The notes: generated from the letters alone by a model not told the origin. DNA of 64,000 nt from Shewanella phaeophyticola (GCF_025398315.1 NZ_JAODOQ010000001.1:496001-560000); one strand, 5' to 3'; shown: positions 36,364-46,073, counted from the first letter of the stretch. Program-made: numbers and translations.

Positions 36364-37638
36364 ATGACTAAAACAAATGATGGATTAATGGCGCGTCGCC
36401 AGGCCGCAGTAGCTCAAGGTGTAGGACAAATTCACCCAATCTTTACTGAACGCGCTGAAAACGCCACCGTTTGGGATGTAGAAGGTCGTGAATATATTGA
36501 TTTTGCCGGTGGTATTGCGGTACTGAACACGGGGCACTTGCACCCTAAAGTTAAAGCGGCAGTGGCAGAACAGCTAAATGCCTTTTCGCATACTTGCTTT
36601 ATGGTATTAGGTTACGAAAGCTACATTAGTGTATGCGAAAAGCTTAACCATCTAGTGCCCGGTGATTTCGCCAAAAAGACAGCGCTATTTACCAGTGGTT
36701 CAGAAGCCGTTGAGAACGCCGTAAAGGTCGCTCGCGCTTACACCAAGCGCGCAGGGGTGATTGCCTTTACCTCTGGATATCATGGCCGTACGATGGCGGC
36801 ATTGACTCTAACCGGTAAAGTTGCGCCGTACAGTAAAGGTATGGGGTTGATGTCGGCTAATGTGTTTCGTGCAGAGTTTCCGTGCGAAATGCATGGCGTA
36901 TCTGAAGATGATGCGATTGAGTCAATTGAACGTATTTTTAAAAATGATGCAGAGCCAAGTGACATAGCGGCCATTATTTTAGAGCCTGTGCAAGGTGAGG
37001 GTGGTTTTTACGCTGCGACGCCATCGTTTATGCAACGTTTACGCGAACTATGCGACAACCATGGCATCGTGCTTATTGCCGATGAAGTGCAAACCGGCGC
37101 AGGGCGTACCGGCACCTTTTTTGCCATGGAGCAAATGGGTGTTGCTGCTGACATTACCACTTTTGCTAAGTCTATTGCTGGCGGTTTCCCACTATCAGGT
37201 ATTACTGGTAAAGCCGATATTATGGACGCGGTTACAGCTGGTGGCTTAGGTGGAACTTATGGCGGCAGCCCATTAGCGTGCGCAGCAGCACTTGCGGTGA
37301 TTGAAGTCTTTGAAGAAGAGCAATTACTAGCAAGAGCCAACGAGGTGGGCAATAAGCTTAAAGCGGCATTAACCGATATGCAGGCAAAATATTCGCAAAT
37401 TGCAGATGTGCGTGGTTTAGGTGCGATGATTGCTATTGAGCTCATGGAAGACGATCAGCCTGCGCCACAATACAGCGCTAAAATTTTGGCGGAAGCACGT
37501 AACCGTGGGCTGATTTTATTGTCTTGTGGTACTTACGGTAATGTTATCCGCGTACTCGTGCCGTTAACGGCGCCTGATGCGCAAATTGATGCAGGTTTAG
37601 CTATTATGGACAGTACTTTTCAAGCTGTGTTTAGCTAA
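36364..37638 (+). CDS. gabT: 4-aminobutyrate-2-oxoglutarate aminotransferase
   Basis: 424 residues, class III PLP transaminase converting GABA to succinate semialdehyde. Motifs: GREYIDFAGGIAVLNTGHLHPKVKAAVAEQ, ALFTSGSEAVENAVKVARAYTKRAGVIAFTSGYHGRTMAALTLTGKVAPY, ILEPVQGEGGFYAATPSFMQRLR, LIADEVQTGAGRTGTFFAMEQMGV with the PLP-binding Asp, and the Schiff-base lysine in TTFAKSIAGGFPLSG. The length and motif set fit GabT/PuuE equally. It closes the polyamine region; a terminator follows. It acts directly before GabD. Confidence 0.93.
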   Translation: MTKTNDGLMARRQAAVAQGVGQIHPIFTERAENATVWDVEGREYIDFAGGIAVLNTGHLHPKVKAAVAEQLNAFSHTCFMVLGYESYISVCEKLNHLVPGDFAKKTALFTSGSEAVENAVKVARAYTKRAGVIAFTSGYHGRTMAALTLTGKVAPYSKGMGLMSANVFRAEFPCEMHGVSEDDAIESIERIFKNDAEPSDIAAIILEPVQGEGGFYAATPSFMQRLRELCDNHGIVLIADEVQTGAGRTGTFFAMEQMGVAADITTFAKSIAGGFPLSGITGKADIMDAVTAGGLGGTYGGSPLACAAALAVIEVFEEEQLLARANEVGNKLKAALTDMQAKYSQIADVRGLGAMIAIELMEDDQPAPQYSAKILAEARNRGLILLSCGTYGNVIRVLVPLTAPDAQIDAGLAIMDSTFQAVFS

Positions 37639-37666
37639 GTCTGAATATCGCTGATAACCCTAAAAT

Positions 37667-37694
37667 AAAATCCCGCAGCGAGCGGGATTTTTTA
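37667..37694 (+). terminator. Terminator after gabT
   Basis: AAATCCCGC (37668-37676), loop AGCGA, GCGGGATTT (37682-37690), then T. A perfect 9-bp stem. Confidence 0.88.
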
Positions 37695-37765
37695 TGTGGC
37701 TTTGCAATATACCTTTAAAGCTGACTACACTTAAAAAGTCGAATAAACACTGGGAGTTGAATGGC

Positions 37766-39883
37766 ATGAAAGCATTATCCATTAGATCAAAATTGTTATG
37801 GATCACCTCGGCATTATTTATTGCTACCGTTATTACCCTTTCAATCAGTTTATGGATAGTGCTTAAAGATAAAAATAATAGTTTAGCAGCTGAAGTGGAA
37901 GTGGCTTTACAGCAAGAGATTAACGAAAAGTTATCTGCTAGAGCCGGTGAGTACGGTGAACGTGTCGCAGGCTTTATTAATGAGGCGTATCGTATCCCGT
38001 ATTCATTTACCGGTTTAATTGAGCAGACGTCGAAACAAGATCCGCTCACGCGTGAGCGTGTCGAATTATCACTGGCTGCCGTATTACAAAAAAATGCTCA
38101 AATTTCGTCAATGTATGCCCAGTTTGAGCCTAATGGTTATGACAATCTCGATGATCTTTATCGTCAGGGAGGCAGCCACAGTGTGCCAAAAGCAGGCACC
38201 TTAGAGATTTACTACACCCGCAACAGCGATGGTACGGTTGAGCAACAATCGGTTGATGACGCCGCAGAAAAATACATCGATACTCTCAATGAGTTTGGCG
38301 TACGTGAAGCGGAATGGTATTTGTGTGCCAAAGATGCAAAAAAACCATGCCTAATGGAGCCGTATTTATACGAAATTACCCCCGGTAATACAGCATTAAT
38401 GACCTCACTCACTGTACCTGTGCTAATCGATAATCAGTTTAAAGGTTTAGTGGGCGTTGATATAAACCTTCCGCAGTTTCAAACGATGATTATGCAACTG
38501 TCTCAAAGCTTGTACCAGGGACAAGCTAAAGTCACGTTAGTTAGCGAAAAGGGCTTTGTGGTAGCGGCAAGTCATTATAAAAAGTTTGCACGCCCACTAA
38601 GTGAGTCTGTAAAACCTGAGCTGGCTAAAAAATTATTAGCATTAAAAAGTACATCCGGTTTTGTTAATGAGCCAGACAACATTGCGGTAGGGTACCCCAT
38701 TGCGATTGAACTGGCTGATACCACCTGGTCGTTAATTATTGAGGTACCTAAAAGCCAGGCTTTTATGGCGGTTAATCAAATGAATGATGCCATGAGCGCA
38801 ATGGAAGTCTCACTGGGGAGTTTGTTACTGATTATTGGCATTGCGGTCACGGTGATTGCCGTGATTATTATCAGTTTGGTTATTCGCAGTATTATTGCGC
38901 CGTTGCATATGATTCAAACGCGGGTTGAAAACTTGGCTAGCGCCGAAGGTGATTTAACCCAAACGATTGAGGTTGACGCGCATGCCGAGCTGATTGCACT
39001 CGGTGGTGGCATTAACGCCTTTATCGCTAAGCTGCGCCATTTGATTGCGGAGTTGAAAATATTGGCCGATAGCTCGCAACAAGAAAGTATTAAGTCGGCC
39101 GATATTGCTAAACATACTCGCGAAAGTGTTAACCGTCAGTATAGCGAGATTGAAAGCGTCGTTACTGCAGTGAATCAAATGAGTGCAACAGCGCTTGAAG
39201 TGGCTAAAGCCTCAGAACAAACTGCGATGGAAACCGAGTCGATGACGGTGAATGTTAGAGAAGGTGAGTCTCGACTAACAAATGCCATGACATATGTTGA
39301 AGATATGTCAAAAGAGTCAGTGCAAGCCCAACAAGCCGTTGCTCAAGTGTCGCACAGTAGCACAAATATAAGCAGGATTTTAGAGGTGATCAGCGCCATC
39401 GCTGAGCAGACTAACCTACTGGCATTAAATGCCGCAATTGAGGCGGCTAGAGCTGGAGAACAAGGGCGAGGTTTTGCTGTGGTTGCTGATGAAGTCAGAA
39501 CCTTAGCATCAAGAACCCAGCAATCTACTGATGAGATCAGCACCTTGATTGAATCATTACAAAAAGAAGTGAAAAATGCATCGAACATTATTGATAAAGG
39601 GGCGCAAGGGGCGAACAAAGCCGTTGAGCAAACTCAGTTAGCATTACAGTCATTAAATGCCATCGTGTCACAAATTAATGAAGTATCAAGCCAGGTCACT
39701 CACATTGCCACCGCAGCAGAGGAGCAAAGCGCAGTTACCGAGGAGGTGAATCGTAATATCACTGGGATTTCTGATTCAGCATCGGAATTGTCACAACTTG
39801 CCGATGACGCTCAACAAAGCAGTGATAGCTTAGCGGAATTAGTACGCCAACAACACCAACAGCTTGGTCGTTTGCGAACTTAA
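37766..39883 (+). CDS. Methyl-accepting chemotaxis protein with dCache sensor
   Basis: About 705 residues. An N-terminal span ([24 protein letters not shown]) is followed by a periplasmic double-Cache region of roughly 330 residues ([46 protein letters not shown]). A second span ([24 protein letters not shown]), a HAMP segment ([26 protein letters not shown]) and a long signalling coiled coil come next. The kinase-contact hairpin [40 protein letters not shown] is near-invariant. The ATG at 37766 follows GGGAG and avoids an N-terminal extension. The ligand is unknown; adjacency to GABA and putrescine genes suggests, but does not prove, sensing of those compounds. Confidence 0.92.
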   Translation: MKALSIRSKLLWITSALFIATVITLSISLWIVLKDKNNSLAAEVEVALQQEINEKLSARAGEYGERVAGFINEAYRIPYSFTGLIEQTSKQDPLTRERVELSLAAVLQKNAQISSMYAQFEPNGYDNLDDLYRQGGSHSVPKAGTLEIYYTRNSDGTVEQQSVDDAAEKYIDTLNEFGVREAEWYLCAKDAKKPCLMEPYLYEITPGNTALMTSLTVPVLIDNQFKGLVGVDINLPQFQTMIMQLSQSLYQGQAKVTLVSEKGFVVAASHYKKFARPLSESVKPELAKKLLALKSTSGFVNEPDNIAVGYPIAIELADTTWSLIIEVPKSQAFMAVNQMNDAMSAMEVSLGSLLLIIGIAVTVIAVIIISLVIRSIIAPLHMIQTRVENLASAEGDLTQTIEVDAHAELIALGGGINAFIAKLRHLIAELKILADSSQQESIKSADIAKHTRESVNRQYSEIESVVTAVNQMSATALEVAKASEQTAMETESMTVNVREGESRLTNAMTYVEDMSKESVQAQQAVAQVSHSSTNISRILEVISAIAEQTNLLALNAAIEAARAGEQGRGFAVVADEVRTLASRTQQSTDEISTLIESLQKEVKNASNIIDKGAQGANKAVEQTQLALQSLNAIVSQINEVSSQVTHIATAAEEQSAVTEEVNRNITGISDSASELSQLADDAQQSSDSLAELVRQQHQQLGRLRT

Positions 39884-39967
39884 TCAATGATGATTAACTT
39901 AAGGCAAAGGTGGCTTGTCGTTACCTTTGCGATTATTATCCGTGCATGATTTGAAGATGAAGATTGT

Positions 39968-40627
39968 ATGGCTGAATTTATTGCGCCACCCTGTGATGGT
40001 GTTATCGAGATATTATACCAAGATGAACACCTACTGCTGATTAACAAGCCCTCTGGGCTGCTTAGCCTGTCGGGTAAAAATCCACTCAATAAAGACTCTG
40101 TGCATTACCGTCTAGTGCAAGACTTTCCCACTGCCACCTTACTGCATCGACTCGACTTTGGCACTTCTGGCATTATGCTGGTGGCGTTAAATAAACAGGT
40201 TAATGGGTTGCTCACTCAGCAATTTCAACAACGTACCATTGGTAAAACTTACACTGCAGTGTTATACGGTGACTTGCTCAATGAGCAGGGGGAAATCGAT
40301 TTACCCATCGCCAAAGACGTTGAACATTTTCCGTTGATGAAAATTTGTCACGACACAGGCAAGCCTGCGAAAACTCATTACCAGGTGATAGAGCGGCATC
40401 CTCAAAGGTTATCAACCCGAGTGCGCTTTACCCCCATAAGTGGCCGAACACACCAGCTACGTATTCACAGCCAGCAAATTGGCCATCCTATACTGGGTTG
40501 TGATTTGTACCATAATCAGCAATCCCAACCGCTGGCATCTCGATTATTATTGCATGCCACAAGCCTGAGGTTTATTCACCCGATAACACTTGAGAAGATG
40601 AATTGTATTTGTTCAAGCCCGTTTTAA
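39968..40627 (+). CDS. rluA: RluA-type pseudouridine synthase (23S rRNA U746 / tRNA U32)
   Basis: 219 residues. The catalytic motif LLHRLDFGTSGIMLVALNK contains the active Asp. It is preceded by ILYQDEHLLLINKPSGLLSLSGKNP and followed by the RNA-binding TRVRFTPISGRTHQLRIHSQQIGHPILGCDLY. There is no S4 domain, and the length equals E. coli RluA, which modifies U746 of 23S rRNA and U32 of several tRNAs. It sits alone between the chemoreceptor and a membrane protein gene. Confidence 0.9.
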   Translation: MAEFIAPPCDGVIEILYQDEHLLLINKPSGLLSLSGKNPLNKDSVHYRLVQDFPTATLLHRLDFGTSGIMLVALNKQVNGLLTQQFQQRTIGKTYTAVLYGDLLNEQGEIDLPIAKDVEHFPLMKICHDTGKPAKTHYQVIERHPQRLSTRVRFTPISGRTHQLRIHSQQIGHPILGCDLYHNQQSQPLASRLLLHATSLRFIHPITLEKMNCICSSPF

Positions 40628-40701
40628 ACCAAAAACTGATTTAAGGATGATGAAAACTGATGCATAATCAACCCATTAATATATGTTAAAAGGTTATTAA
40701 C

Positions 40702-41424
40702 ATGATGGTTGCCTGGATAGATTCGTTAGCCTTTATTGTGTTTTTTATTGCTTGGGTCGGCTATACCAATTTTGCACGCCGCAAAGCAAAGACGACCAAT
40801 TGTATTGCAAGGGTAATGCATCAGCAGCGTATTATGTGGATGTCGCAAGTGATTGGTAAAGAAAACCGAGTAGGTGAGGCTGCGTTATTGGCTAACCTTG
40901 AACGAAATATCGCTTTTTTTGCCTCAACGACATTACTGGTTTTAGCGGGTGTGCTGACGTTATTCTCACAAGTCGAAAAGCTTGAAACCGTAATCGCCTC
41001 TATCCCTTTTGCCGCACCACCCAATCACGCTTTAGTACAAGTAAAACTGGGCTTGTTGGTTGGCATTTTTGTATTGGCGTTTTTCCAGTTTACTTGGTCA
41101 ATGCGCCAGTATGGTTTTGTTAATGTGATGATTGGTGCTGCACCACTCGATAAGAGCGGCACCGACAAAAACCTTGTTGCCTATGCCCGCCAAATGGCCG
41201 TTGTGCAAGACCAAGCTGCACATTCGTACAATTATGGTTTACGTTCATATTATTATTCGATGGCCGCTTTGTGTTGGTTTTTCAACCCATGGATGTTTAT
41301 CGTAGCCAGCTTGTTTGTGGTGTACACCTTGTATCAACGTGAATTTAACTCAAAGGCCGTGGTCGCTATCACCGCCGCCCAAAGCCATTTAGAAAAAAGC
41401 CCACTGCACATCCACAAAGATTAG
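40702..41424 (+). CDS. DUF599 family inner-membrane protein
   Basis: 240 residues with four or more membrane spans (SLAFIVFFIAWVGYTNFAR, IAFFASTTLLVLAGVLTLF, LVQVKLGLLVGIFVLAFFQFTW, SYYYSMAALCWFFNPWMFIVASLFVVYTLY). The DUF599 pattern is visible: W-x-GYTNFARR near the start, MW.QV..KENR.GEAALLANLERNIAFFAS and FTWSMRQYGFVNVMIGAAP. No function is established for this family. It is followed by a GC-rich hairpin (41439-41465) without a T tract. Confidence 0.82.
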   Translation: MMVAWIDSLAFIVFFIAWVGYTNFARRKAKTTNCIARVMHQQRIMWMSQVIGKENRVGEAALLANLERNIAFFASTTLLVLAGVLTLFSQVEKLETVIASIPFAAPPNHALVQVKLGLLVGIFVLAFFQFTWSMRQYGFVNVMIGAAPLDKSGTDKNLVAYARQMAVVQDQAAHSYNYGLRSYYYSMAALCWFFNPWMFIVASLFVVYTLYQREFNSKAVVAITAAQSHLEKSPLHIHKD

Positions 41425-41529
41425 CTTGTCTCGCTATGCCCGCGCCATGTTGAGCATGGCGTGGGGACATCATCTCGATAGTCCAAAGCTCATGTTCGTC
41501 GCTTATCAAAACCCTAAACTCCAGAGACG

Positions 41530-41561
41530 AAAAAGCCGCAGCAATGATACATTGCTGCGGC
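41530..41561 (-). terminator. Terminator of the tRNA gene
   Basis: GCCGCAGCAATG (41535-41546) pairs with CATTGCTGCGGC (41550-41561). Read on the minus strand it is followed by TTTTT. It lies 11 bases past the tRNA CCA end. Confidence 0.9.
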
Positions 41562-41571
41562 TTATCTGAAT

Positions 41572-41647
41572 TGGTGGCCTCACAGACTTGAACTGTGGAT
41601 CCTGACGATTATGAGTCGTATGCTCTAACCAACTGAGCTAAGGGGCA
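41572..41647 (-). tRNA. tRNA with CAU anticodon, probably tRNA-Ile2 (lysidine type), acceptor stem damaged in this sequence
   Basis: On the minus strand the D arm (TAGCTCAGTTGGTTAGAGCA), anticodon arm (CGACTCATAATCG, anticodon CAT), T arm (CACAGTTCAAGTCTGTG) and encoded CCA are clear. The 5' GCCCCTTAGCTCAG and the CGACTCATAATCG arm resemble E. coli tRNA-Ile2, whose C34 becomes lysidine to read AUA, more than elongator tRNA-Met. The acceptor stem does not close as written: the 3' strand is AGGCC where AGGGGCC is expected, and the 5' strand lacks one G before GCCCC. Both defects are deletions in G/C runs at GGNCC, like the breaks in protein genes. A terminator follows. Confidence 0.82.
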
Positions 41648-42558
41648 GACTTAAGCTAGTCGTCACTAACAAAAGCGGATGCAGTATACGAAGTTTATTT
41701 CCGCTTGTCACCTCTGTTTGTACATGAATTTAGCTTAAATGACTCAAGTGGTTATCTGTTAATCAGTCTCCACATTACTTGCTATATGTTTGTGGGTTAT
41801 GACCTTTGTTCAAGCTTAAGTATTTTACTCATCGTGAAGGTGAACATATGAAATGGCGAAACCTGAATATCTTTGCTTGTTATCCGTCATTGGCGAATGA
41901 GTGATTGAGGTTAATTACTAACGAGAACCGTTATCAGTTTCGATAACATTAGTACCACAATATGGGTTGTGGCGATATTGCTCAATTGCGGGGGTGTTTA
42001 ATCACTAATTTAGCAAGTTTTTGTGATTTACCACCGTGATCAAAGTGGTTTTTATTTGTCATTATGTGAGGTTGGGCAGTGTGAGGTCGCTTTGATTTGG
42101 GCGGTTGTTCACGTTAATTGTGTGAATTTTGAACTGATTTAAAGATTAAGAATAAGGGCTGTTGTGTTTGCGGTATGTTGAGAAATTATCTGCTACAAAT
42201 ACAACTGAGGTGTGATTGTGTCAGTCAATAAACTTATGTGCAACCCCCATTATATAACGTACTAACTAGCTTGTGGGTTCGTCTGCTGTTTATGAATAGT
42301 TTATCGTCTTAGCGAAGCTTGGGCTTGTATTAGATAAGAAGTATGACAAGCGTGGGCAATAAAGATTAATAGAAACTGTTTAAAGATTGATATTTGCGCA
42401 ACATCCGTGTGCATGATGAGCATACGACATGTCTGGTCAATAAACTCACCTTGAGATATGCCTAGATTTCCCTACTAGGGGATAGCATCGGCATAGCGTT
42501 CTTCAGATGGAGCTTATCGAGCTCTTCTCACATATTGATGACATGAATGGGGATTCAC
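41648..42558. other. Long gene-free region upstream of the D-lactate dehydrogenase gene
   Basis: About 910 bases, AT-rich, with no supported gene, no strong terminator and no tandem repeat. It should hold the tRNA promoter at its left end and the dld promoter at its right end. A weak inverted repeat around CCTAGATTTCCCTACTAGGG lies near 42461-42480. The length is unusual for this gene-dense window; a small RNA or lost gene is possible but I see no direct evidence. Confidence 0.5.
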
Positions 42559-45399
42559 ATGTTGCAATCTAATTTGACAGTTCTTGCAGATAAATTAGGC
42601 CAGTATCTTGAGCCTTCACGAGTTTATACCGACTACCTCCGCCGTATCGCTTGGGGTACTGATGCTTCTTTTTATCAAAAACGTCCACAAATTGTTGTCC
42701 ATCCTAAAACTGAAGCTGAGGCTTCTAACGTTTTATCACAATGCCATCAAACTAATACGCCTGTGACATTTAGAGCTGCCGGTACCGCACTTTGTGGTCA
42801 GGCTATTTCAGATTCGGTGTTAATGGTTGCTGGTCTGCATTGGAATAAATTTAAGGTGTTGGACGGCGGGAAAAAAGTACAAATGCAGCCTGGGGTTATC
42901 GGCGCTAAAATCAATGCCGCATTAGCGCCATTAGGCTGGAAGTTTGGCTCTGACCCAGCAACTATTGCCTCTGCAATGGCTGGTGGGATTGTCTCTAACA
43001 ATGCTTCTGGTATGAACTGTGGTACTCACCATAATTCATATAAGCTAATTGATTCGGCCAGAATCGTTTTTGCTGACGGCTCTATTTTAGATACGGCAAG
43101 TGAGCAAAGCCGTGAGGCGTTTAAAAAAGAACACCCAGAAATGGTGCAAGCCATTGAGTCTATTCGCGATGACATTATGTCTGACGATGCTTTAGTGCAA
43201 CGTATTAAGCGTAAGTATTCAATTAAGAATGTCACCGGTTTTGGTATGAATTCTTTTGTTGAACACCATGATCCTATCGACATTATTTTGCACCTTATGG
43301 TGGGCTCAGAAGGTGCACTGGGTTTCCTTTCTGAAATCACCTTGAACAGTGTAGAGAAAAAAAGCCATTCAGCTTCTGCGATGGTTTACTTTGATTCATT
43401 GCGTGGTGCTTGTGAGTCAATTGTTGAGCTACGTAGAGAAGCCTTTAACGAGACAAATGCGGCAGAGTTGTTAGACAATTTTGCGCTTAAAGCTGTTGCT
43501 GGGTCTAAATATGACACACCCGATTTCTTGAATGATGTGCATAAAGATGTCACGGCAGTATTGTTTGAAACCTTTGGCGATAACCAAGAGCAGATTGATG
43601 CTAACGTTGCCAAAATGTCTGCCATTATGAAAAAACATGGCCTATATCGCGATGTTGAATTTACTCAAGATGCCGCTGAAATCACTAATATGTGGGCTAT
43701 CCGTAAAGCGATTTTCCCATTAGCGGGCTCAATGAGACCTGTCGGAACATCGTGTATTATTGAAGATATTGCGTTTCCAATTGAAGTGTTACCTCAAGCG
43801 ACAATCGATTTACAAAACTTGTCATTTAAACACGGTTATGACGATGCGGTGATTTATGGTCATGCGCTAGAGGGTAACTACCATGTTATTTTTGCTCAAG
43901 ACTTTTCAACTCAAGCTGAAGCCGACCGTTTTGATGGCTTTATGCAAGCAGTTGTTGACCTTGTTGTAGGGTATGACGGTTCACTTAAAGCTGAACACGG
44001 TACTGGCTTTGGTATGGCTGCATTCGTTGAGAAAGAATGGGGCACCGAAGTCTACGACTTGATGAAACGAGTGAAAAATGCCCTCGACCCAAGTGGTATT
44101 TTAAACCCTGGGGTGATTATCAATGATGATCCATTCTGTCATGCCAAAGGCTTTAAACCTATGCCGGCCATACACGACATTGTTGATAAATGTATTGAAT
44201 GTGGCTTCTGCGAACCGCACTGTGTCGCCCATGGTTTAACCCTATCACCTCGCCAGCGTACTGCTGTTGCAAGGGTAATGAAAACGTTAGAGACAACTGG
44301 CAAAGAGCCTGAAGTTCTGGCCGAGTTGAAAAAGAACTATCCATACTACGCCATTGATACCTGTGCGGCGGATGGGTTATGTAAACTGGGTTGCCCAATG
44401 GGCATTGATACCGGTAAATATGTGAAAGTACTGCGTGCTGAAGGCGCTAGCAGTATGGATAAGAAAATCTCAGACTTTACTGCTGATCGTTTTGGCACCA
44501 TGGAGTCAGTCGCTCGATTTGCTTTAGGGGCAACAGACATTTCTCGCAAAGTTATCGGTGAGTCTGGTATGGGAGCAATCACTAAGGTTGTTCGCAGTAT
44601 TGCGCCGGGTATGCCTGTGCCATTATGGACAGAAGGTATGCCTACACGTGGTAAAGCATTGCCAAAAACTAAGACTCAGGGAGACATAAAAGCAGTTTAT
44701 TTCCCAGCTTGTTTGAACCGTATGATGGGCACCAGTGCTAAGCATGACGACCAACGCTCACTGCCTGAAACGATTGTGAGTCTATTTGAAAAGGCCAATA
44801 TCGAAATGGTGTCTGGCGAAAAACCTAAGGGCTTATGTTGTGGCCAGCCTTGGGAGTCTTATGGTCATGATGAAGCAGCTGATCGTAAATCTGATGAGCT
44901 TTCAAAGTGGTTATTACAGGCGTCAAACAATGGCGAATATCCTATTTTGGTGGCAACAACAGCGTGCCTTGAAAGAATGCGCCGTGCTTGCGATAGCCGT
45001 TTGAAAATGTACGATCCTGAAGAATTTGCTTTTGAGTTTTTGGTTGATCGTCTTTCAATCAATAAAATCGTCGATAAAATTGCAGTGCATCCAACCTGTA
45101 CAACTCGAAAGTTAGGCATGGCAGAGAAACTGGCAGATTTAGCCCGTTTGTGTGCTACAGATGTTGTGGTGCCAGAAAAAGTGGGCTGCTGTGGTATGGC
45201 GGGTAACCGTGGTATGAATTACCCTGAGCTCAATGAGCACGGTTTACGTCACTTAAAAGAGGAAACAAAGGATAAAGGCTGTACCCATGGCTATTCTGTT
45301 TCAGCGACGTGTGATGTTGGGTTAACCACCCACTCGGGTATCCCGTATAAAAATATCTTAACGTTACTCGATAAAGCATCGAGCAGAAAGCAACTGTAA
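42559..45399 (+). CDS. dld: FAD- and Fe-S-dependent D-lactate dehydrogenase (Dld-II type)
   Basis: A fused flavoprotein/iron-sulfur protein of about 946 residues that oxidises D-lactate at the membrane and passes electrons to the quinone pool. The N-terminal FAD domain has VTFRAAGTALCGQAISDSVLM and MAGGIVSNNASGMNCGTHHNSY; the flavin C-terminal domain has GSLKAEHGTGFGMAAFVEKEWG. A ferredoxin part follows at about 545 (CIECGFCEPHC) and 600 (CAADGLCKLGCPMG). Two cysteine-rich CCG motifs lie near 758 (GLCCGQPWESYG) and 874 (GCCGMAGNRG). The ATG at 42559 has GGGG eight bases upstream and is preferred over 42547. No lactate permease or lldEFG genes lie next to it in the window, unlike S. oneidensis. 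Confidence 0.9.
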   Translation: MLQSNLTVLADKLGQYLEPSRVYTDYLRRIAWGTDASFYQKRPQIVVHPKTEAEASNVLSQCHQTNTPVTFRAAGTALCGQAISDSVLMVAGLHWNKFKVLDGGKKVQMQPGVIGAKINAALAPLGWKFGSDPATIASAMAGGIVSNNASGMNCGTHHNSYKLIDSARIVFADGSILDTASEQSREAFKKEHPEMVQAIESIRDDIMSDDALVQRIKRKYSIKNVTGFGMNSFVEHHDPIDIILHLMVGSEGALGFLSEITLNSVEKKSHSASAMVYFDSLRGACESIVELRREAFNETNAAELLDNFALKAVAGSKYDTPDFLNDVHKDVTAVLFETFGDNQEQIDANVAKMSAIMKKHGLYRDVEFTQDAAEITNMWAIRKAIFPLAGSMRPVGTSCIIEDIAFPIEVLPQATIDLQNLSFKHGYDDAVIYGHALEGNYHVIFAQDFSTQAEADRFDGFMQAVVDLVVGYDGSLKAEHGTGFGMAAFVEKEWGTEVYDLMKRVKNALDPSGILNPGVIINDDPFCHAKGFKPMPAIHDIVDKCIECGFCEPHCVAHGLTLSPRQRTAVARVMKTLETTGKEPEVLAELKKNYPYYAIDTCAADGLCKLGCPMGIDTGKYVKVLRAEGASSMDKKISDFTADRFGTMESVARFALGATDISRKVIGESGMGAITKVVRSIAPGMPVPLWTEGMPTRGKALPKTKTQGDIKAVYFPACLNRMMGTSAKHDDQRSLPETIVSLFEKANIEMVSGEKPKGLCCGQPWESYGHDEAADRKSDELSKWLLQASNNGEYPILVATTACLERMRRACDSRLKMYDPEEFAFEFLVDRLSINKIVDKIAVHPTCTTRKLGMAEKLADLARLCATDVVVPEKVGCCGMAGNRGMNYPELNEHGLRHLKEETKDKGCTHGYSVSATCDVGLTTHSGIPYKNILTLLDKASSRKQL

Positions 45400-45546
45400 T
45401 AGGTTGATTTTATAGCAATCTTAATTAGGATTTGCTCTTTTTACGAAAGTTATCAGTGAGGTATTTGAGGCAGCCTTTTGAGGGCATAGTGCACTATGTT
45501 AAGAAAGGCTAACAAAGAATACCACGCTGATAAATTCGCCCTTCGG

Positions 45547-45642
45547 GGCTGCGTCACAAACCCCATTACGGCTTCAAATGACTTTGATGTAGATGGTTAC
45601 ACCTGCAGTCATTTTCATTGTACTGGGTCTAGTGACGCAGCC
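45547..45642. repeat. Inverted repeat enclosing a 74-bp spacer
   Basis: GGCTGCGTCAC (45547-45557) and GTGACGCAGCC (45632-45642) are exact complements. The surrounding 45.4-45.65 kb carries no gene and has the look of a dispersed intergenic repeat. Confidence 0.65.
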
Positions 45643-45683
45643 TAAAATAGATCACATACTAACAAGGATTGGTATCTATTACC

Positions 45684-45710
45684 GCCCACGCCATTGCGTG
45701 GGCTTTTTTT
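45684..45710 (+). terminator. Terminator, probably ending the dld transcript
   Basis: GCCCACGC (45684-45691), loop CATT, GCGTGGGC (45696-45703) and T7. It is about 285 bases past the dld stop, after the inverted repeat. Confidence 0.85.
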
Positions 45711-45715
45711 GGCTT

Positions 45716-46073
45716 ATACCATTTCCATTAATTATGTGACCAATCAGAGTCGCTCAGACTGTTCAGTTTGAGGCGCATTGTTGAAAGAATGGTTATTCCC
45801 TTCTAAGGCAATGCAACAAAGAAATGGACAGTCTGAGCGCCTCCTGCAAGGCGGGTTTCTGTGCCTTCTATGCTGCTTAATAGTATTTTTACGTACGACT
45901 GCATGGATGCAGGAGGTAGAGCAACGCAGGAGCAGTTGCCGACGACTGCATGGACGCAGGAGGTAGAGCAACGCAGGAGCAGTTGCCGAGAGCAACTATG
46001 CCTACAATCCTATTACTTGCCTAGAAGGCACAGAATTACCGCTGAATGACCAGATAATTAGTGGAATTGGTAT
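45716..46073. mobile_element. MITE-like non-autonomous element, about 358 bp
   Basis: The ends are imperfect terminal inverted repeats of about 26 bases: ATACCATTTCCATTAATTAT at the left and the complement of ATACCAATTCCACTAATTAT at the right. The inside holds a subterminal inverted copy of GCTCAGACTG / CAGTCTGAGC and a 47-bp tandem duplication at 45896-45989. No transposase is encoded. Position between two genes, small size and paired ends fit a MITE. The parental transposon is unknown, and no clear target duplication was found by eye. Confidence 0.65.
45896..45989. repeat. Tandem duplication, 2 x 47 bp, inside the MITE-like element
   Basis: Copy 1 is 45896-45942 and copy 2 is 45943-45989. 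They differ at one position (GGATGCAGG versus GGACGCAGG). There is no spacer, so this is not a CRISPR unit. The unit contains AGGAGGTAGAGCAACGCAGG. Confidence 0.9.

Noticed and set aside
39903..39929. Hairpin GCAAAGGT / ACCTTTGC after the chemoreceptor gene as a terminator
   Set aside because: 11-base loop and no U tract; weak.
41439..41465. Hairpin CGCGCCATG / CATGGCGTG after DUF599 as a terminator
   Set aside because: Stem is good but no T run follows on either strand; kept as a possible structure only.
45896..45989. CRISPR array
   Set aside because: Only two adjacent 47-bp copies without spacers, no cas genes.
45778..46049. Short ORFs inside the MITE-like element
   Set aside because: They follow the tandem duplication and its inverted repeats; no transposase motif, no RBS.
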